NCBI RefSeq assembly: GCF_014163735.1
Contig: NZ_JACJDV010000006.1
Location: 1 to 64,000, forward strand
Length of the DNA stretch: 64,000 bases
Direction: 5' to 3'
From: Shewanella sp. SR44-3
GTDB taxonomy: Bacteria; Pseudomonadota; Gammaproteobacteria; Enterobacterales; Shewanellaceae
Part shown: piece after piece, positions 20,865 through 37,389 of the stretch
Numbering within the stretch: position 1 is the stretch's first letter
Layout of the letters: every line of letters begins with the position of its first letter
Translations under genes and position numbers: made by a program
Notes under the pieces: generated by a model
Seen by the model: the letters and a program-made list of their open reading frames with translations, nothing else
What the model was told of the DNA's origin: nothing
The model's database searches: none

Positions 20865-21167
20865 TTACTCAGCGCCGCCGACGAAATCGATGTCAGCACC
20901 AGCAGCTAAAGTAACATAAGCTTTTTTCCAATCGCTACGACGACCTACACGGCCACCGGTACGCTTAGTTTTGCCTTTGTTTACTAGAGTGCGAACTGAA
21001 TCTACTTCAACTTCAAATAGCTTCGCAACAGCAGCTTTAATCTCTGCTTTAGTCGCATCGATTGCTACGCGGAAAACAACAGTGTTTGTCTTCTCGGCAA
21101 CCACAGTGCTCTTTTCAGAGATGTGCGGAGCTAGAATAACTTTTAGCAAACGTTCTTCGCGGATCAT
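20865..21167 (-). CDS. rplW: 50S ribosomal protein L23
   Basis: 100 residues, [20 protein letters not shown]. It is the docking site for trigger factor at the exit tunnel. Overlaps the rplD stop by four bases. Confidence 0.98.
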   Translation of the reverse strand: MIREERLLKVILAPHISEKSTVVAEKTNTVVFRVAIDATKAEIKAAVAKLFEVEVDSVRTLVNKGKTKRTGGRVGRRSDWKKAYVTLAAGADIDFVGGAE

Positions 21168-21769
21168 GCTAGCATCTCCTCGATTTGCTTCACTGCATCA
21201 GCAGTAACAAGAACAGTGTTGAACGCAATTAGACTCACTGGGTCTAGACCCGCTACGTCACGAACGTCAACCTTGTATAAGTTGCGAGCTGCTAAGAATA
21301 AGTTCTCATCAACTTCAGCAGTAACAATTAGAACGTCTTCTAAGTTCATTGCTTTCAGTTTAGCTTTCAGCTCTTTAGTTTTAGGAGCTTCAACACCGAA
21401 CGATTCAACAACAACTAAACGCTCTTGACGTACCAATTCAGACAGAATGCTCTTAAGAGCACCACGGTACATCTTCTTGTTAACTTTTTGGCTGTGATCT
21501 TGGGTTTTAGCAGCGAATGTTACGCCACCGCCACGCCAGATTGGGCCTTTAACACTACCGGCACGAGCGCGGCCTGTGCCTTTCTGGCGCCATGGCTTTT
21601 TGCCAGAGCCAGTTACTTCCGCACGAGTCTTTTGAGCACGAGTGCCCTGACGCGCGTTTGCAGCGTAAGCTACAACTACCTGATGAACCAGTGCCTCGTT
21701 AAAGTCACGGCCGAAGGTAGTTTCGGAAACTTCAAGAGCGCTCTGCGCGTCTTTCAATACCAATTCCAT
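21164..21769 (-). CDS. rplD: 50S ribosomal protein L4
   Basis: 201 residues, [20 protein letters not shown]. The tunnel loop [20 protein letters not shown] is intact. In gammaproteobacteria L4 also represses its own S10 operon through the leader upstream of rpsJ, and such a leader is seen at 22765-22926. Confidence 0.98.
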   Translation of the reverse strand: MELVLKDAQSALEVSETTFGRDFNEALVHQVVVAYAANARQGTRAQKTRAEVTGSGKKPWRQKGTGRARAGSVKGPIWRGGGVTFAAKTQDHSQKVNKKMYRGALKSILSELVRQERLVVVESFGVEAPKTKELKAKLKAMNLEDVLIVTAEVDENLFLAARNLYKVDVRDVAGLDPVSLIAFNTVLVTADAVKQIEEMLA

Positions 21770-21786
21770 TACTATCTCCTCAGACC

Positions 21787-22425
21787 TTAAGCTTTAACTG
21801 CTGGCTTGATAATCAAGTCACCATTGGTAGCGCCTGGAACTGCGCCGCGTACTAGTAACAAGTTACGCTCTGCATCAACACGTACTACGTGTAGATTTTG
21901 AGTTGTTACTTGCTCAGCACCCATATGGCCTGACATTTTCTTGCCTTTGAATACACGACCAGGCGTTTGGTTCTGACCGATAGAACCATTCGAACGGTGT
22001 GCCAAAGAGTTACCGTGAGTCATATCTTGAGTACGGAAGTTCCAACGCTTAACGCCGCCTTGGAAGCCTTTACCTTTTGATTGACCGGTAACGTCTACTT
22101 TCACAGTGTCTGCGAAAATATCAACATTAAGCTCAGCACCTACTTCAATGCCTTCGCCTTCACCATCTGCCAAACGCATTTCCCACAAACCACGACCGGC
22201 TTCTACGCCGCCCTTGGCAAAGTGACCTGCTTCAGCTTTAGTGATGCGATTGGCTTTTTTGGTACCAGTAGTCACTTGAAGTGCACGGTAACCGTCAGTT
22301 TCTAAAGTTTTCACTTGAGTAACACGGTTGCCAGCAACTTCAATTACTGTTACTGGGATCGACACACCATCTTCAGTGAAGATGCGAGTCATACCCACTT
22401 TACGACCGATAAGACCGATAGCCAT
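21787..22425 (-). CDS. rplC: 50S ribosomal protein L3
   Basis: 212 residues, [20 protein letters not shown], with [20 protein letters not shown] around the glutamine that PrmB methylates in E. coli. It is an early assembly protein near the peptidyl transferase centre. Confidence 0.98.
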   Translation of the reverse strand: MAIGLIGRKVGMTRIFTEDGVSIPVTVIEVAGNRVTQVKTLETDGYRALQVTTGTKKANRITKAEAGHFAKGGVEAGRGLWEMRLADGEGEGIEVGAELNVDIFADTVKVDVTGQSKGKGFQGGVKRWNFRTQDMTHGNSLAHRSNGSIGQNQTPGRVFKGKKMSGHMGAEQVTTQNLHVVRVDAERNLLLVRGAVPGATNGDLIIKPAVKA

Positions 22426-22452
22426 CTCTCAAACCTCTTCTAAGGATCTCAA

Positions 22453-22926
<474 letters not shown>

Positions 22927-22932
22927 TGGGCA

Positions 22933-22960
22933 ATTATACAGATCTTTTCTACTAGATCAA
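22933..22960 (-). promoter_or_regulatory. S10 operon promoter
   Basis: TTGATC (22955-22960), 16-bp spacer, TATAAT (22933-22938) and then TGCCC. It sits between the tuf terminator and the S10 leader. Confidence 0.75.
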
Positions 22961-23052
22961 GCCCAGTGCGTAAAAAATATTCTAACTCATCCTTTACGTC
23001 TTATTAGCGCGGCATTCTACAGTTTTTATTGTAGAAAGCTAGCCTTAAAAAC

Positions 23053-23079
23053 AAAAAGGAAGCCGAAGCTTCCTTTTTT
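23053..23079 (-). terminator. tuf terminator
   Basis: GGAAGC-TTCG-GCTTCC followed by TTTTTG on the minus strand, 22 bp after the tuf stop; it ends the str operon. The rest of the 22765-23100 gap is the S10 promoter and leader. Confidence 0.9.
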
Positions 23080-23100
23080 AGCGTTTGATAAAATCAGCAA

Positions 23101-24285
23101 TTAAGCGATGATTTTAGCAACAACACCAGCACCAACAGTACGGCCACCTTCACGGATAGCGAAACGTAAACCGTCGTCCATCGCGATTGGGTAAATTAGA
23201 GTAACAACCATCTTGATGTTGTCACCAGGCATAACCATTTCTACACCTTCTGGCAATTCGATAGTACCAGTTACGTCCGTAGTACGGAAGTAGAACTGTG
23301 GACGGTAGCCTTTGAAGAATGGAGTGTGACGTCCGCCTTCTTCTTTTGACAACACGTATACTTCTGATTCGAAAGTAGTGTGTGGGTTGATAGAAGCAGG
23401 TTTTGCTAATACTTGACCACGTTCTACGTCATCACGCTTAGTACCACGTAATAACACACCACAGTTCTCACCTGCACGACCTTCGTCAAGCAGTTTACGG
23501 AACATTTCAACACCAGTACAAGTTGTCTTAGTAGTCGCTTTAACACCTACGATTTCAACTTCGTCACCAACGCGAACGATACCACGCTCAACACGACCAG
23601 TCACAACAGTACCACGACCAGAGATCGAGAATACGTCTTCGATTGGAAGTAGGAATGGCTTATCGATGTCACGCTCTGGCTCAGGAATGTAAGAATCTAA
23701 AGCTTCTGCAAGCTCAATGATCTTAGCTTCCCACTCTGGCTGGCCTTCTAGTGCCTTAAGAGCAGAACCTTGGATAACTGGTAAGTCATCACCTGGGAAA
23801 TCGTATTCAGAAAGAAGTTCACGAACTTCCATTTCTACTAATTCTAGTAATTCTTCGTCATCAACCATGTCACACTTGTTCATGAATACGATGATGAAAG
23901 GTACACCTACTTGACGAGAAAGTAGGATGTGCTCACGAGTTTGTGGCATTGGGCCATCTGTCGCAGCAACTACTAGGATTGCGCCGTCCATCTGTGCAGC
24001 ACCAGTGATCATGTTTTTAACATAATCCGCGTGACCTGGGCAGTCTACGTGTGCGTAGTGACGTGATGGAGTGTCATATTCGATGTGAGAAGTATTAATA
24101 GTAATACCGCGCTCGCGCTCTTCTGGAGCGTTATCGATTTGAGCAAAGTTACGCGCTTCGCCGCCGTATGTCTTAGACAATACAGAAGAGATAGCAGCTG
24201 TAAGAGTTGTTTTACCATGGTCAACGTGACCAATTGTGCCTACGTTTACGTGAGGCTTTGAACGTTCAAATTTAGCTTTTGCCAC
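23101..24285 (-). CDS. tufA: Elongation factor Tu
   Basis: 394 residues; delivers aminoacyl-tRNA to the ribosome as a GTPase. G motifs: [10 protein letters not shown] (about 19-28), DCPGHADY (81-88) and NKCDMVD (136-142). The C-terminal domain ends [15 protein letters not shown]. Last gene of rpsL-rpsG-fusA-tufA. It is the only tuf in the window; the usual second copy next to the tRNA-Thr-Tyr-Gly cluster is missing. Confidence 0.98.
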   Translation of the reverse strand: MAKAKFERSKPHVNVGTIGHVDHGKTTLTAAISSVLSKTYGGEARNFAQIDNAPEERERGITINTSHIEYDTPSRHYAHVDCPGHADYVKNMITGAAQMDGAILVVAATDGPMPQTREHILLSRQVGVPFIIVFMNKCDMVDDEELLELVEMEVRELLSEYDFPGDDLPVIQGSALKALEGQPEWEAKIIELAEALDSYIPEPERDIDKPFLLPIEDVFSISGRGTVVTGRVERGIVRVGDEVEIVGVKATTKTTCTGVEMFRKLLDEGRAGENCGVLLRGTKRDDVERGQVLAKPASINPHTTFESEVYVLSKEEGGRHTPFFKGYRPQFYFRTTDVTGTIELPEGVEMVMPGDNIKMVVTLIYPIAMDDGLRFAIREGGRTVGAGVVAKIIA

Positions 24286-24354
24286 GATATATTCCTTTCT
24301 TTTCAGAAGTGTTCGAACTCTTCGAACTATATAACATTATTTCGTAACTATAAA

Positions 24355-26451
<2,097 letters not shown>

Positions 26452-26529
26452 TAATTATACCCTCTCAACTAAAACCTTAGTTTTAGCAATATCAACAACA
26501 GAGGTGTGAGCAATGCCCACACCAACAAA

Positions 26530-27000
26530 TTACCAGCGGTAATGAGCAAAGGCTTTGTTAGCTTCAGCCATGCGATGCACGTCTTCACGCTTCTTAACAG
26601 CAGTACCTTTGTTTTCAGACGCATCTAGCATTTCACCTGCTAGACGTAGAGCCATAGATTTTTCACCACGTTTGCGAGCAGCTTCAACTAACCAGCGCAT
26701 CGCTAGTGCGTTACGACGCACTGGACGAACTTCACATGGTACCTGGTACGTAGAACCACCAACGCGACGAGATTTAACTTCGACTGATGGGCGAACATTG
26801 TCCAGGGCTGCTTCAAGGATAGATAAATGTGCTTCGCTTTTCTTTTCAGCGACAACATCTAATGCCTTGTAGATAATTTTTTCAGCAGTCGACTTTTTGC
26901 CGTCCTGCATGATGACGTTGATGAACTTAGCCAACAACTCACTGTGAAACTTTGGATCTGGTAGGATTTTACGTTGTCCTACAACGCGACGTCTTGGCAT
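26530..27000 (-). CDS. rpsG: 30S ribosomal protein S7
   Basis: 156 residues, [20 protein letters not shown]. It organises the 30S head and in E. coli represses the distal str genes. Signature segment [20 protein letters not shown] is present. Confidence 0.98.
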   Translation of the reverse strand: MPRRRVVGQRKILPDPKFHSELLAKFINVIMQDGKKSTAEKIIYKALDVVAEKKSEAHLSILEAALDNVRPSVEVKSRRVGGSTYQVPCEVRPVRRNALAMRWLVEAARKRGEKSMALRLAGEMLDASENKGTAVKKREDVHRMAEANKAFAHYRW

Positions 27001-27080
27001 AACAATTCTCCGTATGCTTCAGGTATTTCCAAAACTGGAATATTTACAAAAACAAGCTTGGCCTTACTTAAACGGGCAAG

Positions 27081-27561
<481 letters not shown>

Positions 27562-27592
27562 GAAATAGCCAACTTTTCATGCAAATTCCAAT

Positions 27593-27617
27593 AAAAAAGG
27601 CGCCAAAGGCGCCTTTT
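27593..27617 (-). terminator. rpoBC terminator
   Basis: GGCGCC-TTT-GGCGCC followed by TTTTTT on the minus strand, 18 bp beyond the rpoC stop. Confidence 0.88.
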
Positions 27618-27634
27618 GATAACAAACTCGTTAC

Positions 27635-30600
27635 TTATTCTTCGCCACCGGCCAAGTTTAGTAGGTCTGCTAGGTTCTGTTCAGCTTCACTTGCCGTGGT
27701 CACTGATGGTGCTACTTTAGCTGCCGCTTTCTTGGCATCTTCTATCGCACGTTGTGCATTACGCTTCTTGTGGTAAGCATAACCAGTACCCGCTGGGATC
27801 AAACGACCAACGATTACGTTTTCTTTCAGACCACGTAATTGATCACTCTTACCGCCAACTGCCGCTTCAGTTAACACGCGAGTGGTTTCCTGGAACGATG
27901 CTGCAGAGATGAAAGATTCGGTCGCCAAAGAGGCTTTGGTGATACCGAGTAATTCGCGCTCGAACGTTGCAGGCGTCTTACCTTGAGCAATTAGCTCACG
28001 GTTAGCAATCTTAACGCGCGATACTTCTGCTTGCTCACCTTCGAGGAACTCAGTGTCGCCCGCTGAAGTGATTAAACACTTACGTAGCATCTGACGAATG
28101 ATCACTTCGATGTGCTTGTCGTTGATCTTAACGCCCTGTAGACGGTAAACATCCTGTACTTCGTTCACAATGTAGTTTGCTACATTGTGGATACCACGAA
28201 GACGTAAGATGTCATGTGCCGCTTCTGGACCGTCTGCGATAACTTCGCCACGTTCAACTTTTTCACCTTCGAACACGTTCAAGTTACGCCACTTAGGGAT
28301 CATCTCTTCATAATGCTCACTACCATCAGCAGGAGTGATCACTAGACGACGCTTACCCTTAGTTTCCTTACCAAACGAGATAGTACCTGAGATCTCTGCA
28401 AGAATTGCAGGCTCTTTCGGCTTACGCGCTTCGAATAAGTCAGCAACACGTGGTAGACCACCTGTGATGTCGCGTGTTTTAGACGATTCTTGTGGAATAC
28501 GTGCTAATGCGTCACCAACGTTGATCTTAGCGTTATCGTCTTTAGCGACAATCGCGTTACCCGGTAAGAAGTACTGAGCTGGTACTTCTGTACCAGGGAT
28601 CATTAAATCATTACCATCGGCATCAACTAGGCGAATCGCTGGACGCATTTCTTTACCCGCTGAAGTACGTGCACCTACGTCTAGTACTACAACAGAAGAA
28701 AGACCTGTTAATTCGTCAGTTTGACGCGTCATGGTCACGCCGTCGATCATATCAACGAACTTCACGCTACCAGCAACTTCAGAGATAATTGGGTGAGTAT
28801 GTGGATCCCAGTTAGCGATGATTTCGCCCGCTGTGACTTCAGTGTCTTCCAATTTCTCAAGCACGGTACCGTAAGGCACTTTATAACGCTCTTTCTCACG
28901 ACCTAGCTCATCGATAATAGCAAGTTCAGAAGAACGAGAAACGATAACTAACTTACCGTCGATGTTAGATACATGCTTAGCATTATGTAACTTCAGAGAA
29001 CCCGCGTTCTTAACTTGAACGTTGTTTTCAGCTGAAGCTCGTGATGCCGCACCACCGATGTGGAAGGTACGCATGGTTAGCTGTGTTCCTGGCTCACCAA
29101 TTGACTGAGCAGCAACTACACCAATGGCTTCACCGTGGTTAATAATATGACCACGAGCCAAATCACGACCGTAACAAGCAGCACAAACACCAAAATCAGT
29201 TTCACAGGTAATTACGCTGCGAACGATAACTTCATCAACACTGTGCTCTTCTAATGTGTCACACCATGCTTCATCAAGCAGCGTGTTACGTGGTGCAAGA
29301 ATCTCTTCAGAACCAGGCTTTAACACGTCAACTGCAACTACACGGCCCAGTACGCGCTCGCGCAACGGCTCAACAACATCACCACCTTCAATTAGCGGCT
29401 TCATTGTTAGACCATGTTCTGAACCACAATCATCTTCAATGACAACTAAATCTTGTGCAACGTCTACTAGACGACGAGTCAAATAACCCGAGTTTGCTGT
29501 CTTCAATGCGGTATCGGCAAGACCTTTACGCGCACCGTGAGTAGAAATAAAGTACTGGAGTACGTTTAGACCTTCACGGAAGTTAGCCGTAATTGGGGTT
29601 TCGATGATAGAACCATCTGGTTTTGCCATCAGACCACGCATACCCGCCAACTGACGGATCTGTGCGGCACTACCACGCGCGCCCGAGTCAGCCATCATAT
29701 AGATGCTGTTAAACGAGGCTTGTTTCTCTTCAACACCATCACGGTTAATCACTGTCTCAATAGACAGGTTTTCCATCATAGCTTTAGAAACTTTTTCGTT
29801 AGCGCTTGCCCAGATATCGATAACTTTGTTGTAACGCTCACCGGCTGTCACTAGACCAGACTGGAACTGCTCTTGAATTTCAAGAACTTCCGCTTCTGCA
29901 TCTGCAACTAAGGTGTATTTCTCGTCAGGGATAACCATGTCATCGATACCCACAGAGGCACCAGAGATGGTCGCAAAACGGAAACCGGTATACATCAATT
30001 GGTCAGCGAAGATAACGGTATCTTTCAGACCTAGTTGACGATAACAAGTGTTTAGCAATTTAGAAATCTGCTTCTTACCCATGTTCTGGTTAACCAGATC
30101 ATAAGATAAACCTTCAGGCAGAATAAGCGACAGTAATGCACGACCAATCGTGGTATCTACAATACGCGTTGCTTTGGTTTTTTCACCATCTGCATCTATG
30201 CTCGTTTCTGTAATACGTACTTTAACGCGTGCATGTATTTCAGCTACGCCAGTGGCATAAGCTTTCTCTACCTCTGACACATCAGAGAAGACCATGCCTT
30301 CACCTTTGCCGTTAATACATTCGCGGCTGGTGTAGTACAAGCCTAATACAACGTCCTGAGACGGAGTAATAACAGGCTCACCGTTAGCAGGTGACAGAAT
30401 GTTGTTAGTCGACATCATTAGCGCGCGAGCTTCTAACTGAGCTTCAAGCGTTAATGGGACGTGAACAGCCATTTGGTCACCGTCGAAGTCGGCGTTGTAT
30501 GCCGCACAAACTAACGGGTGCAATTGAATTGCTTTACCTTCAATCAGAACAGGTTCAAATGCTTGAATACCCAGTCTGTGAAGTGTTGGTGCACGGTTAA

Positions 30601-31867
30601 GCATCACAGGATGTTCACGAATCACTTCGTCTAACACATCCCATACTTCTGCCTGCTCACGCTCAACCATTTTCTTAGCCGCTTTGATGGTAGTAGCTAA
30701 GCCACGACCTTCTAACTTGCCATAAATGAAAGGCTTGAATAGCTCAAGTGCCATCTTCTTAGGAAGACCACACTGGTGCAGACGCAAAGTTGGACCTACG
30801 GTAATTACCGAACGGCCTGAATAGTCAACACGCTTACCAAGTAAGTTCTGACGGAAACGACCTTGCTTACCCTTGATCATATCGGCAAGAGATTTAAGCG
30901 GACGCTTGTTAGAACCGGTAATAGCACGACCGCGACGACCGTTATCTAATAGCGCATCAACTGACTCTTGTAACATACGCTTTTCGTTACGTACGATAAT
31001 GTCAGGCGCAGCTAAATCTAACAGACGCTTTAAACGGTTGTTACGGTTGATTACGCGGCGGTACAGATCGTTAAGATCCGAAGTCGCGAAACGACCACCA
31101 TCTAACGGCACTAATGGACGTAGATCAGGTGGCAGAACCGGTAATACTTTTAAGATCATCCACTCTGGCTTGTTGCCAGAAGTGAAGAATGCTTCCATCA
31201 GCTTAAGGCGTTTTGTCACCTTTTTACGACGGGTTTCAGAGTTGATTGACGGCAACTCTTCACGCATTTGCTCGATCTGTTCTTCTAAGTTGATAGCACG
31301 TAACAATTCAAGAACTGCTTCAGCCCCCATCTTAGCTTCGAACTCATCACCGTACTCTTCTAACGCATCAAGATACGTTTCTTCGGTCAGCATTTGGCCG
31401 CGCTCAAGCGTGGTCATGCCAGGCTCAATCACAACAAATGATTCGAAATACAGTACGCGTTCAATATCACGCAACGTCATATCAAGCATTAAGCCGATAC
31501 GTGACGGAAGTGATTTCAAGAACCAAATGTGGGCAACTGGGCTTGCAAGATCAATGTGACCCATACGCTCACGACGTACTTTAGTCTGGGTAACTTCTAC
31601 GCCACACTTCTCACAGATAACGCCACGGTGCTTCAAACGCTTGTACTTACCGCACAAACATTCGTAATCTTTCACTGGACCGAAGATACGCGCACAGAAC
31701 AAACCTTCACGTTCTGGCTTGAATGTACGGTAGTTAATGGTTTCTGGCTTTTTAACTTCACCAAATGACCAAGAACGGATCAAGTCTGGCGAAGCCAAAC
31801 CGATTTTTATACCGTTAAATTCTTCAGTCTTACTTTGCTGTTTAAGAAACTTTAATAAGTCTTTCAC
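27635..31867 (-). CDS. rpoC: RNA polymerase beta' subunit
   Basis: 1410 residues (E. coli 1407). The zinc ribbon [20 protein letters not shown] lies near residue 70; the catalytic magnesium motif is NADFDGDQM; the second zinc cluster ([19 protein letters not shown]) and the bridge-helix and trigger-loop region are intact. It carries the gammaproteobacterial-type insertions of the family. It follows rpoB after about 80 bp in the same transcript. Confidence 0.98.
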   Translation of the reverse strand: MKDLLKFLKQQSKTEEFNGIKIGLASPDLIRSWSFGEVKKPETINYRTFKPEREGLFCARIFGPVKDYECLCGKYKRLKHRGVICEKCGVEVTQTKVRRERMGHIDLASPVAHIWFLKSLPSRIGLMLDMTLRDIERVLYFESFVVIEPGMTTLERGQMLTEETYLDALEEYGDEFEAKMGAEAVLELLRAINLEEQIEQMREELPSINSETRRKKVTKRLKLMEAFFTSGNKPEWMILKVLPVLPPDLRPLVPLDGGRFATSDLNDLYRRVINRNNRLKRLLDLAAPDIIVRNEKRMLQESVDALLDNGRRGRAITGSNKRPLKSLADMIKGKQGRFRQNLLGKRVDYSGRSVITVGPTLRLHQCGLPKKMALELFKPFIYGKLEGRGLATTIKAAKKMVEREQAEVWDVLDEVIREHPVMLNRAPTLHRLGIQAFEPVLIEGKAIQLHPLVCAAYNADFDGDQMAVHVPLTLEAQLEARALMMSTNNILSPANGEPVITPSQDVVLGLYYTSRECINGKGEGMVFSDVSEVEKAYATGVAEIHARVKVRITETSIDADGEKTKATRIVDTTIGRALLSLILPEGLSYDLVNQNMGKKQISKLLNTCYRQLGLKDTVIFADQLMYTGFRFATISGASVGIDDMVIPDEKYTLVADAEAEVLEIQEQFQSGLVTAGERYNKVIDIWASANEKVSKAMMENLSIETVINRDGVEEKQASFNSIYMMADSGARGSAAQIRQLAGMRGLMAKPDGSIIETPITANFREGLNVLQYFISTHGARKGLADTALKTANSGYLTRRLVDVAQDLVVIEDDCGSEHGLTMKPLIEGGDVVEPLRERVLGRVVAVDVLKPGSEEILAPRNTLLDEAWCDTLEEHSVDEVIVRSVITCETDFGVCAACYGRDLARGHIINHGEAIGVVAAQSIGEPGTQLTMRTFHIGGAASRASAENNVQVKNAGSLKLHNAKHVSNIDGKLVIVSRSSELAIIDELGREKERYKVPYGTVLEKLEDTEVTAGEIIANWDPHTHPIISEVAGSVKFVDMIDGVTMTRQTDELTGLSSVVVLDVGARTSAGKEMRPAIRLVDADGNDLMIPGTEVPAQYFLPGNAIVAKDDNAKINVGDALARIPQESSKTRDITGGLPRVADLFEARKPKEPAILAEISGTISFGKETKGKRRLVITPADGSEHYEEMIPKWRNLNVFEGEKVERGEVIADGPEAAHDILRLRGIHNVANYIVNEVQDVYRLQGVKINDKHIEVIIRQMLRKCLITSAGDTEFLEGEQAEVSRVKIANRELIAQGKTPATFERELLGITKASLATESFISAASFQETTRVLTEAAVGGKSDQLRGLKENVIVGRLIPAGTGYAYHKKRNAQRAIEDAKKAAAKVAPSVTTASEAEQNLADLLNLAGGEE

Positions 31868-31948
31868 GTTTCTCTCCTGAAGGAGTTAAACCAGGTGCTT
31901 TGCAGGGCAAAGCACCCTTGGTTACCAAACACTGCTTAAGAGCGATGC

Positions 31949-34900
31949 TTACTCTTGATCCAACTCGATATTAATACCGAGTGAACGAATTTCCTTCAAC
32001 AATACGTTGAAAGACTCAGGCATGCCTGGTTGCATCTGATGATTGCCGTCGACGATGTTCTTATACATCTGTGTACGACCATTAACGTCATCTGACTTAA
32101 CCGTTAGCATTTCCTGCAGAGTATATGCAGCACCGTATGCTTCTAGTGCCCACACTTCCATCTCACCGAAACGCTGACCACCGAATTGAGCTTTACCGCC
32201 CAATGGTTGTTGAGTCACTAAGCTGTATGAACCCGTAGAACGAGCATGCATCTTGTCATCAACTAAGTGGTTCAGTTTGAGCATGTACATGTAACCAACG
32301 GTTACTTTACGCTCAAATTCGTTACCGGTACGGCCGTCACATAAGGTCAACTGGCCAGACTCTGGTAAGCCTGCAAGAGCAAGCATTTGCTTGATCTCTT
32401 TCTCTTTAGCACCATCGAATGCTGGTGTTGCGATTGGAATACCACCCTTAAGGTGAGTCGCCAAACGGACAACTTCATCATCGCTGAATGAATCGATATC
32501 AACGCGCTGTAGCACGTCATCACCTAACTCATACACTTGCTTGATGTAACCACGAAGCTCGGCAATTTCACGCTGCTCTTCGAGCATAGCAGTGATCTTA
32601 TTACCTATGCCTTTAGCGGCAGCACCCATGTGGACTTCAAGTACCTGACCTATGTTCATACGCGATGGTACGCCCAACGGGTTAAGCACGATATCTACTG
32701 GATTACCTTCTTCATCGTATGGCATGTCTTCAACAGGACAAATCTTAGAGATTACACCCTTGTTACCATGACGACCGGCCATTTTGTCACCAGGCTGGAT
32801 AGTACGTTTAACTGCAAGGTAAACCTTAACAATCTTAAGTACGCCAGGTGCCAAGTCATCACCTTGAGTGATCTTGCGACGCTTGATTTCAAATTTCTTA
32901 TCAAAGTCAGCTTTTAGCTCTTCATGTTGCTCAGCTAATTGCTCAAGTTCTGTCTGCTTAGCTTCGTCATCAATCACTTGGACTAATACGTCTTTACGTG
33001 GCAACTCAGCTAATTTAGCTTCTGAGTAGCCTGCAGAAAGTAACAAGTTGCGCGCACGGCTTAATACGCCTTCTTCAAGGATCTTAAACTCTTCACCTAG
33101 GTCCTTGCGGGCCTGAGCAACATGCATTTCTTCGATTTCAAGGGCACGCTTATCTTTCTCAACGCCATCACGAGTGAAGACTTGAACATCGATAATGGTA
33201 CCTTTTACTGAGTTAGGAACGCGCAATGAGCTGTCCTTAACGTCAGACGCTTTCTCACCAAAGATAGCTCGGAGAAGTTTCTCTTCAGGGGTCAACTGTG
33301 TTTCGCCTTTTGGCGTCACTTTGCCCACTAGAATGTCGCCACCCTTCACTTCGGCACCAATGTATACGATACCTGACTCATCTAATTTAGACAGAGCAGA
33401 TTCACCTACGTTTGGAATATCGGCAGTGATTTCTTCGCTACCCAACTTAGTATCACGAGCAATACATGAAAGCTCCTGAATGTGGATAGTGGTGAAACGG
33501 TCTTCTTGCGCTACGCGCTCGGAAATTAAGATCGAATCTTCGAAGTTGTAACCGTTCCAAGGCATGAACGCGATACGCATGTTCTGACCTAGCGCCAACT
33601 CACCTAAATCGGTAGAAGGACCATCGGCTAATACGTCACCACGAACCACTGGCTCACCAACGAAACAACAAGGACGCTGGTTAATACAAGTGTTTTGGTT
33701 AGAGCGGGTGTACTTAGTTAAGTTGTAGATGTCGATACCCGCTTCGCCTGGGCGTAGCTCATCTTCATTTACCTTAACCACGATACGGCTAGCGTCAACG
33801 TAATCAACCACACCGCCACGCTTAGCAACAACCACAACGCCTGAGTCAACAGCTAGCGTACGTTCAATACCTGTACCTACTAACGGCTTATCAGCACGTA
33901 GTGTAGGTACGGCTTGACGTTGCATGTTCGCACCCATCAATGCACGGTTAGCATCATCGTGTTCTAGGAACGGAATCAAGGACGCTGCAACAGAAATAAT
34001 CTGCTGTGGTGATACATCCATGTACTGGATGTCAGCTGCGCGCATAAAGGTAGACTCACCTTTGTGACGACAAGCAATTTGTTCTTCAACCATGCGGCCA
34101 GTGCTATCAACTTCGATGTTAGCCTGTGCAATCACATAACGGCCTTCTTCGATAGCTGATAAGTACTCAACTTCATCGGTAATCACCCCATCAATCACTT
34201 TGCGGTAAGGTGTTTCCAAGAAACCGTAAGAGTTAGTGCGGGCAAAACTCGCTAGCGAGTTGATCAAACCAATGTTTGGACCTTCAGGCGTTTCGATTGG
34301 ACATAAACGACCATAGTGAGTCGGGTGTACGTCGCGGACTTCGAAGCCTGCGCGTTCGCGTGTCAAACCACCAGGACCAAGCGCAGAAATACGACGCTTA
34401 TGCGTGACTTCTGACAATGGGTTGTTCTGATCCATAAACTGTGACAGCTGCGAAGAACCAAAGAATTCTTTCACTGCCGCAGAAATAGGCTTAGCGTTAA
34501 TTAAGTCTTGTGGCATTAGCTCGTTTAGATCGCCTAAAGATAGACGTTCACGAACGGCGCGCTCAACACGGACTAGACCAACACGGAATTGGTTTTCAGC
34601 CATTTCACCTACGCTACGAATACGACGGTTACCAAGATGGTCAATGTCATCCACTTCATCGTAACCATTACGGATTTCGATGATTTTCTTCATAACGCAA
34701 ACGATGTCATCTTTTGACAATACGCCATTACCTTCATCTTCAGCTATCTCAAGACGACGGTTGAACTTCATACGACCTACTTTAGATAAGTCATAACGCT
34801 CTTCACTGAAGAACAAGTTCTGGAATAATGCTTCAGCTGCATCTTTGGTTGGCGGCTCGCCAGGACGCATCATACGATAGATTTCAACTAAGGCTTCTAA

Positions 34901-35980
34901 GCGGTTAGTTGTAGAATCTATGCGTAATGTGTCAGAAATATAAGCGCCGTGATCAAGATCGTTAATGAACAGGGTGTCAATTTCTTTAATGCCAGCAATC
35001 GATAACTTAGCTAAATCTTCTAAGCTAATTTCGCTGTTAGCAGTAACTAATACTTCACCTGTATCTTCATCGATATAGTCTTGAGCAGCATACTTACCAA
35101 CGATGTAATCTACTGGCACTTCAAGCTCAGTAGTGTTGGACTGTTCAAGTTGCTTAATGTGACGGGCAGTAATACGACGACCAGCTTCAACTAAAACACT
35201 ACCATCAGCAGCTTTAATGTCATAGCTTGCAGTCTCGCCACGAAGGCGATCTGGCACAAGTGCCATCACTAAAGAGTCTTTCTTAATCTTGAACTGAATA
35301 CGTTCGAAGAATAAGTCTAAGATATCTTGAGTTGAATATTCTAGTGCGCGTAACATGATAGTCGCAGGTAATTTACGGCGACGGTCGATACGAACGAACA
35401 AGGCGTCTTTAGGATCGAATTCAAAATCGAGCCATGAACCACGGTAAGGAATAATACGTGCGTTATACAGCACCTTACCTGAAGAGTGGGTTTTACCACG
35501 GTCATGGTCGAAGAACACGCCTGGAGAACGGTGTAACTGAGATACGATAACACGCTCAGTACCGTTGATAACGAAGGTACCGTTATCAGTCATCAATGGG
35601 ATATCACCCATGTAGACTTCTTGTTCTTTAATATCTTTTACTGTGCCTGCTGCGGCTTCACGATCGAATAACACCATACGCAATTTAACGCGTAATGGAG
35701 CCGAATACGTAACACCACGGATCTGACACTCTTTCACATCAAATACTGGCTCACCTAGCTTGTAGCTGACATATTGCAGCTCAGAGTAACCAGAAAAGCT
35801 CTTGATAGGAAAAACGCTACGGAAAGCGGCTTCAAAACCACGCTCACCGGTAGGGTCTTGATCGGTGAATTTCTTAAAAGAGTCTAGTTGGATAGACAAT
35901 AGATAAGGGATATCCAACACCTGTGGACGCTTACCAAAGTCTTTGCGAATACGCTTCTTTTCAGAATAGGAGTAAACCAT
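31949..35980 (-). CDS. rpoB: RNA polymerase beta subunit
   Basis: 1343 residues (E. coli 1342), [20 protein letters not shown]. The rifampicin pocket [20 protein letters not shown] keeps the wild-type sequence. I chose ATG 35980, with GAGGAAACCC upstream and the family N-terminus; the longer in-frame extension lies in the rplL-rpoB attenuator region and is not expected to be translated. Confidence 0.98.
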   Translation of the reverse strand: MVYSYSEKKRIRKDFGKRPQVLDIPYLLSIQLDSFKKFTDQDPTGERGFEAAFRSVFPIKSFSGYSELQYVSYKLGEPVFDVKECQIRGVTYSAPLRVKLRMVLFDREAAAGTVKDIKEQEVYMGDIPLMTDNGTFVINGTERVIVSQLHRSPGVFFDHDRGKTHSSGKVLYNARIIPYRGSWLDFEFDPKDALFVRIDRRRKLPATIMLRALEYSTQDILDLFFERIQFKIKKDSLVMALVPDRLRGETASYDIKAADGSVLVEAGRRITARHIKQLEQSNTTELEVPVDYIVGKYAAQDYIDEDTGEVLVTANSEISLEDLAKLSIAGIKEIDTLFINDLDHGAYISDTLRIDSTTNRLEALVEIYRMMRPGEPPTKDAAEALFQNLFFSEERYDLSKVGRMKFNRRLEIAEDEGNGVLSKDDIVCVMKKIIEIRNGYDEVDDIDHLGNRRIRSVGEMAENQFRVGLVRVERAVRERLSLGDLNELMPQDLINAKPISAAVKEFFGSSQLSQFMDQNNPLSEVTHKRRISALGPGGLTRERAGFEVRDVHPTHYGRLCPIETPEGPNIGLINSLASFARTNSYGFLETPYRKVIDGVITDEVEYLSAIEEGRYVIAQANIEVDSTGRMVEEQIACRHKGESTFMRAADIQYMDVSPQQIISVAASLIPFLEHDDANRALMGANMQRQAVPTLRADKPLVGTGIERTLAVDSGVVVVAKRGGVVDYVDASRIVVKVNEDELRPGEAGIDIYNLTKYTRSNQNTCINQRPCCFVGEPVVRGDVLADGPSTDLGELALGQNMRIAFMPWNGYNFEDSILISERVAQEDRFTTIHIQELSCIARDTKLGSEEITADIPNVGESALSKLDESGIVYIGAEVKGGDILVGKVTPKGETQLTPEEKLLRAIFGEKASDVKDSSLRVPNSVKGTIIDVQVFTRDGVEKDKRALEIEEMHVAQARKDLGEEFKILEEGVLSRARNLLLSAGYSEAKLAELPRKDVLVQVIDDEAKQTELEQLAEQHEELKADFDKKFEIKRRKITQGDDLAPGVLKIVKVYLAVKRTIQPGDKMAGRHGNKGVISKICPVEDMPYDEEGNPVDIVLNPLGVPSRMNIGQVLEVHMGAAAKGIGNKITAMLEEQREIAELRGYIKQVYELGDDVLQRVDIDSFSDDEVVRLATHLKGGIPIATPAFDGAKEKEIKQMLALAGLPESGQLTLCDGRTGNEFERKVTVGYMYMLKLNHLVDDKMHARSTGSYSLVTQQPLGGKAQFGGQRFGEMEVWALEAYGAAYTLQEMLTVKSDDVNGRTQMYKNIVDGNHQMQPGMPESFNVLLKEIRSLGINIELDQE

Positions 35981-36142
35981 GGGTTTCCTCTGCTTACGGA
36001 ATGTGACCAAGACTGAAATAAATTTAATTAAATCAGCACGTTTGCCTATCACCCTTGTTGACAAGAACCTAACCAGTAATCTCTGCTAGGGACTGTTAAA
36101 ACTGGCGAAAAAAGGTGAAAAAAATCGCCTGCGCATAAAGCG

Positions 36143-36176
36143 CAAAAAAGGCCGACGGTTAAAAAACCGCCAGCCT
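36143..36176 (-). terminator. rplL-rpoB attenuator
   Basis: On the minus strand AAGGCTGGCGGTT-TTTT-AACCGTCGGCCTT forms a 13-bp stem with two wobble pairs, followed by T residues. In enterobacteria a partial terminator at this spot lowers rpoBC expression relative to rplJL. A second small hairpin, GCGC-TTTAT-GCGC, follows. Confidence 0.75.
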
Positions 36177-36212
36177 TCACCCAATTGCTTGGGTGATCAA
36201 ATAAGCTAAAGC

Positions 36213-36581
36213 TTACTTGATTTCAACAACAGCACCAGCTGCTTCTAAATCTTTCTTAAGCGCTTCAGCTTCTTCTTTAGAAACGCCTTCTTTGATGGCG
36301 ATTGGAGAAGATTCAGCCATAGTCTTAGCTTCTTTCAGGCCTAGACCTGTAGCGCCACGAACGGCTTTAATAACAGCAACTTTGTTGTCACCGTGTGAAG
36401 TCATGATTACGTCGAACTCTGTTTGCTCTTCAGCAGCAGCGCCAGCGTCACCGCCAACAGCAACAGTAGCAGCAGCAGCAGAAACGCCGAACTTCTCTTC
36501 CATTGCTTCGATTAGTTCAACAACTTCCATTACAGACATAGCTGCAAAGGCTTCTAAGATTTGGTCTTTAGTGATAGACAT
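36213..36581 (-). CDS. rplL: 50S ribosomal protein L7/L12
   Basis: 122 residues. N-terminal dimerisation helices ([20 protein letters not shown]), an alanine- and glycine-rich hinge (about 35-55) and a C-terminal domain ([20 protein letters not shown]) that recruits GTPase factors. Four or six copies bind L10 on the stalk. Confidence 0.98.
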   Translation of the reverse strand: MSITKDQILEAFAAMSVMEVVELIEAMEEKFGVSAAAATVAVGGDAGAAAEEQTEFDVIMTSHGDNKVAVIKAVRGATGLGLKEAKTMAESSPIAIKEGVSKEEAEALKKDLEAAGAVVEIK

Positions 36582-36635
36582 AAGAAATATTTCCTATTGT
36601 TCTGAATTCAATTTGATTAAGCAGCCAGCTTGAAA

Positions 36636-37136
36636 TTAAGCGGCTTCTTGTTTTTGATCGCGAAGGGCGGCCAATGTACGTACGAACTTGCCAGCAGATG
36701 CTTCTTTCATAGTCATCATCAACTGAGCTAGTGCTTCGTCGTAAGTTGGTAGTTTCGCTAAACGATCAATATCAGCTGCAGGGATAAACATCCCTTCAAA
36801 AGCTGCACCTTTAACTTCAAATTTTGCATTTCCTTTAGCGAAGTCTTTTAAAAGACGCGCTGCAGCACCTGGGTGCTCATTAGAAAAAGCTATTAAAGTT
36901 GGGCCAGTGAATGTTTCAGCTAGGCACTCAAAAGCAGTACCTTCAACCGCACGTTTGGCTAGAGTGTTACGTACAACACGTACATAAACACCGTTAGCGC
37001 GAGCAGTTTTACGCAGAACAGTCATAGCACCTACAGTTACGCCGCGTGAATCGGCAACAACTGCAGAAAGCGCACCTTTGGCAGCTTCGTTGACTTCAGC
37101 AACAATTGCCTTTTTGTCTTCGAGTCTTAATGCCAT
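36636..37136 (-). CDS. rplJ: 50S ribosomal protein L10
   Basis: 166 residues, [20 protein letters not shown]. It anchors L7/L12 dimers through its C-terminal helix and in E. coli represses its own mRNA via the long leader upstream; a 250-nt leader is present here. Confidence 0.98.
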   Translation of the reverse strand: MALRLEDKKAIVAEVNEAAKGALSAVVADSRGVTVGAMTVLRKTARANGVYVRVVRNTLAKRAVEGTAFECLAETFTGPTLIAFSNEHPGAAARLLKDFAKGNAKFEVKGAAFEGMFIPAADIDRLAKLPTYDEALAQLMMTMKEASAGKFVRTLAALRDQKQEAA

Positions 37137-37384
37137 TAGGCTTTACTCCTGGATTCTACCTAGGGAAATCCCTAGTATTTACCAAACCAAATACAACATG
37201 TATTTGATTACTTACGGTGCAGATTTCCAGTAAAAAAATTAGCTGGGGCCTGACACCGTCTACGCAGGAAATTAAGTATGTCTGATGACAACACCTGCGG
37301 TCTTGGACGGAAGCCGAACTATTAGTCAAATCAAAAAGTTAACTTTAAGAAATCACACTAATAACGGCTTCAACCCACAAAGTG
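37137..37384 (-). promoter_or_regulatory. rplJ leader, candidate L10 autoregulatory RNA
   Basis: About 250 nt of untranslated RNA between the rplJ promoter and rplJ. The length and position match the E. coli L10 leader where L10-L12 binds. Local repeats such as CTAGGGATTTCCCTAG sit close to rplJ. Structure was not computed. Confidence 0.5.
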
Positions 37385-37389
37385 CGCGC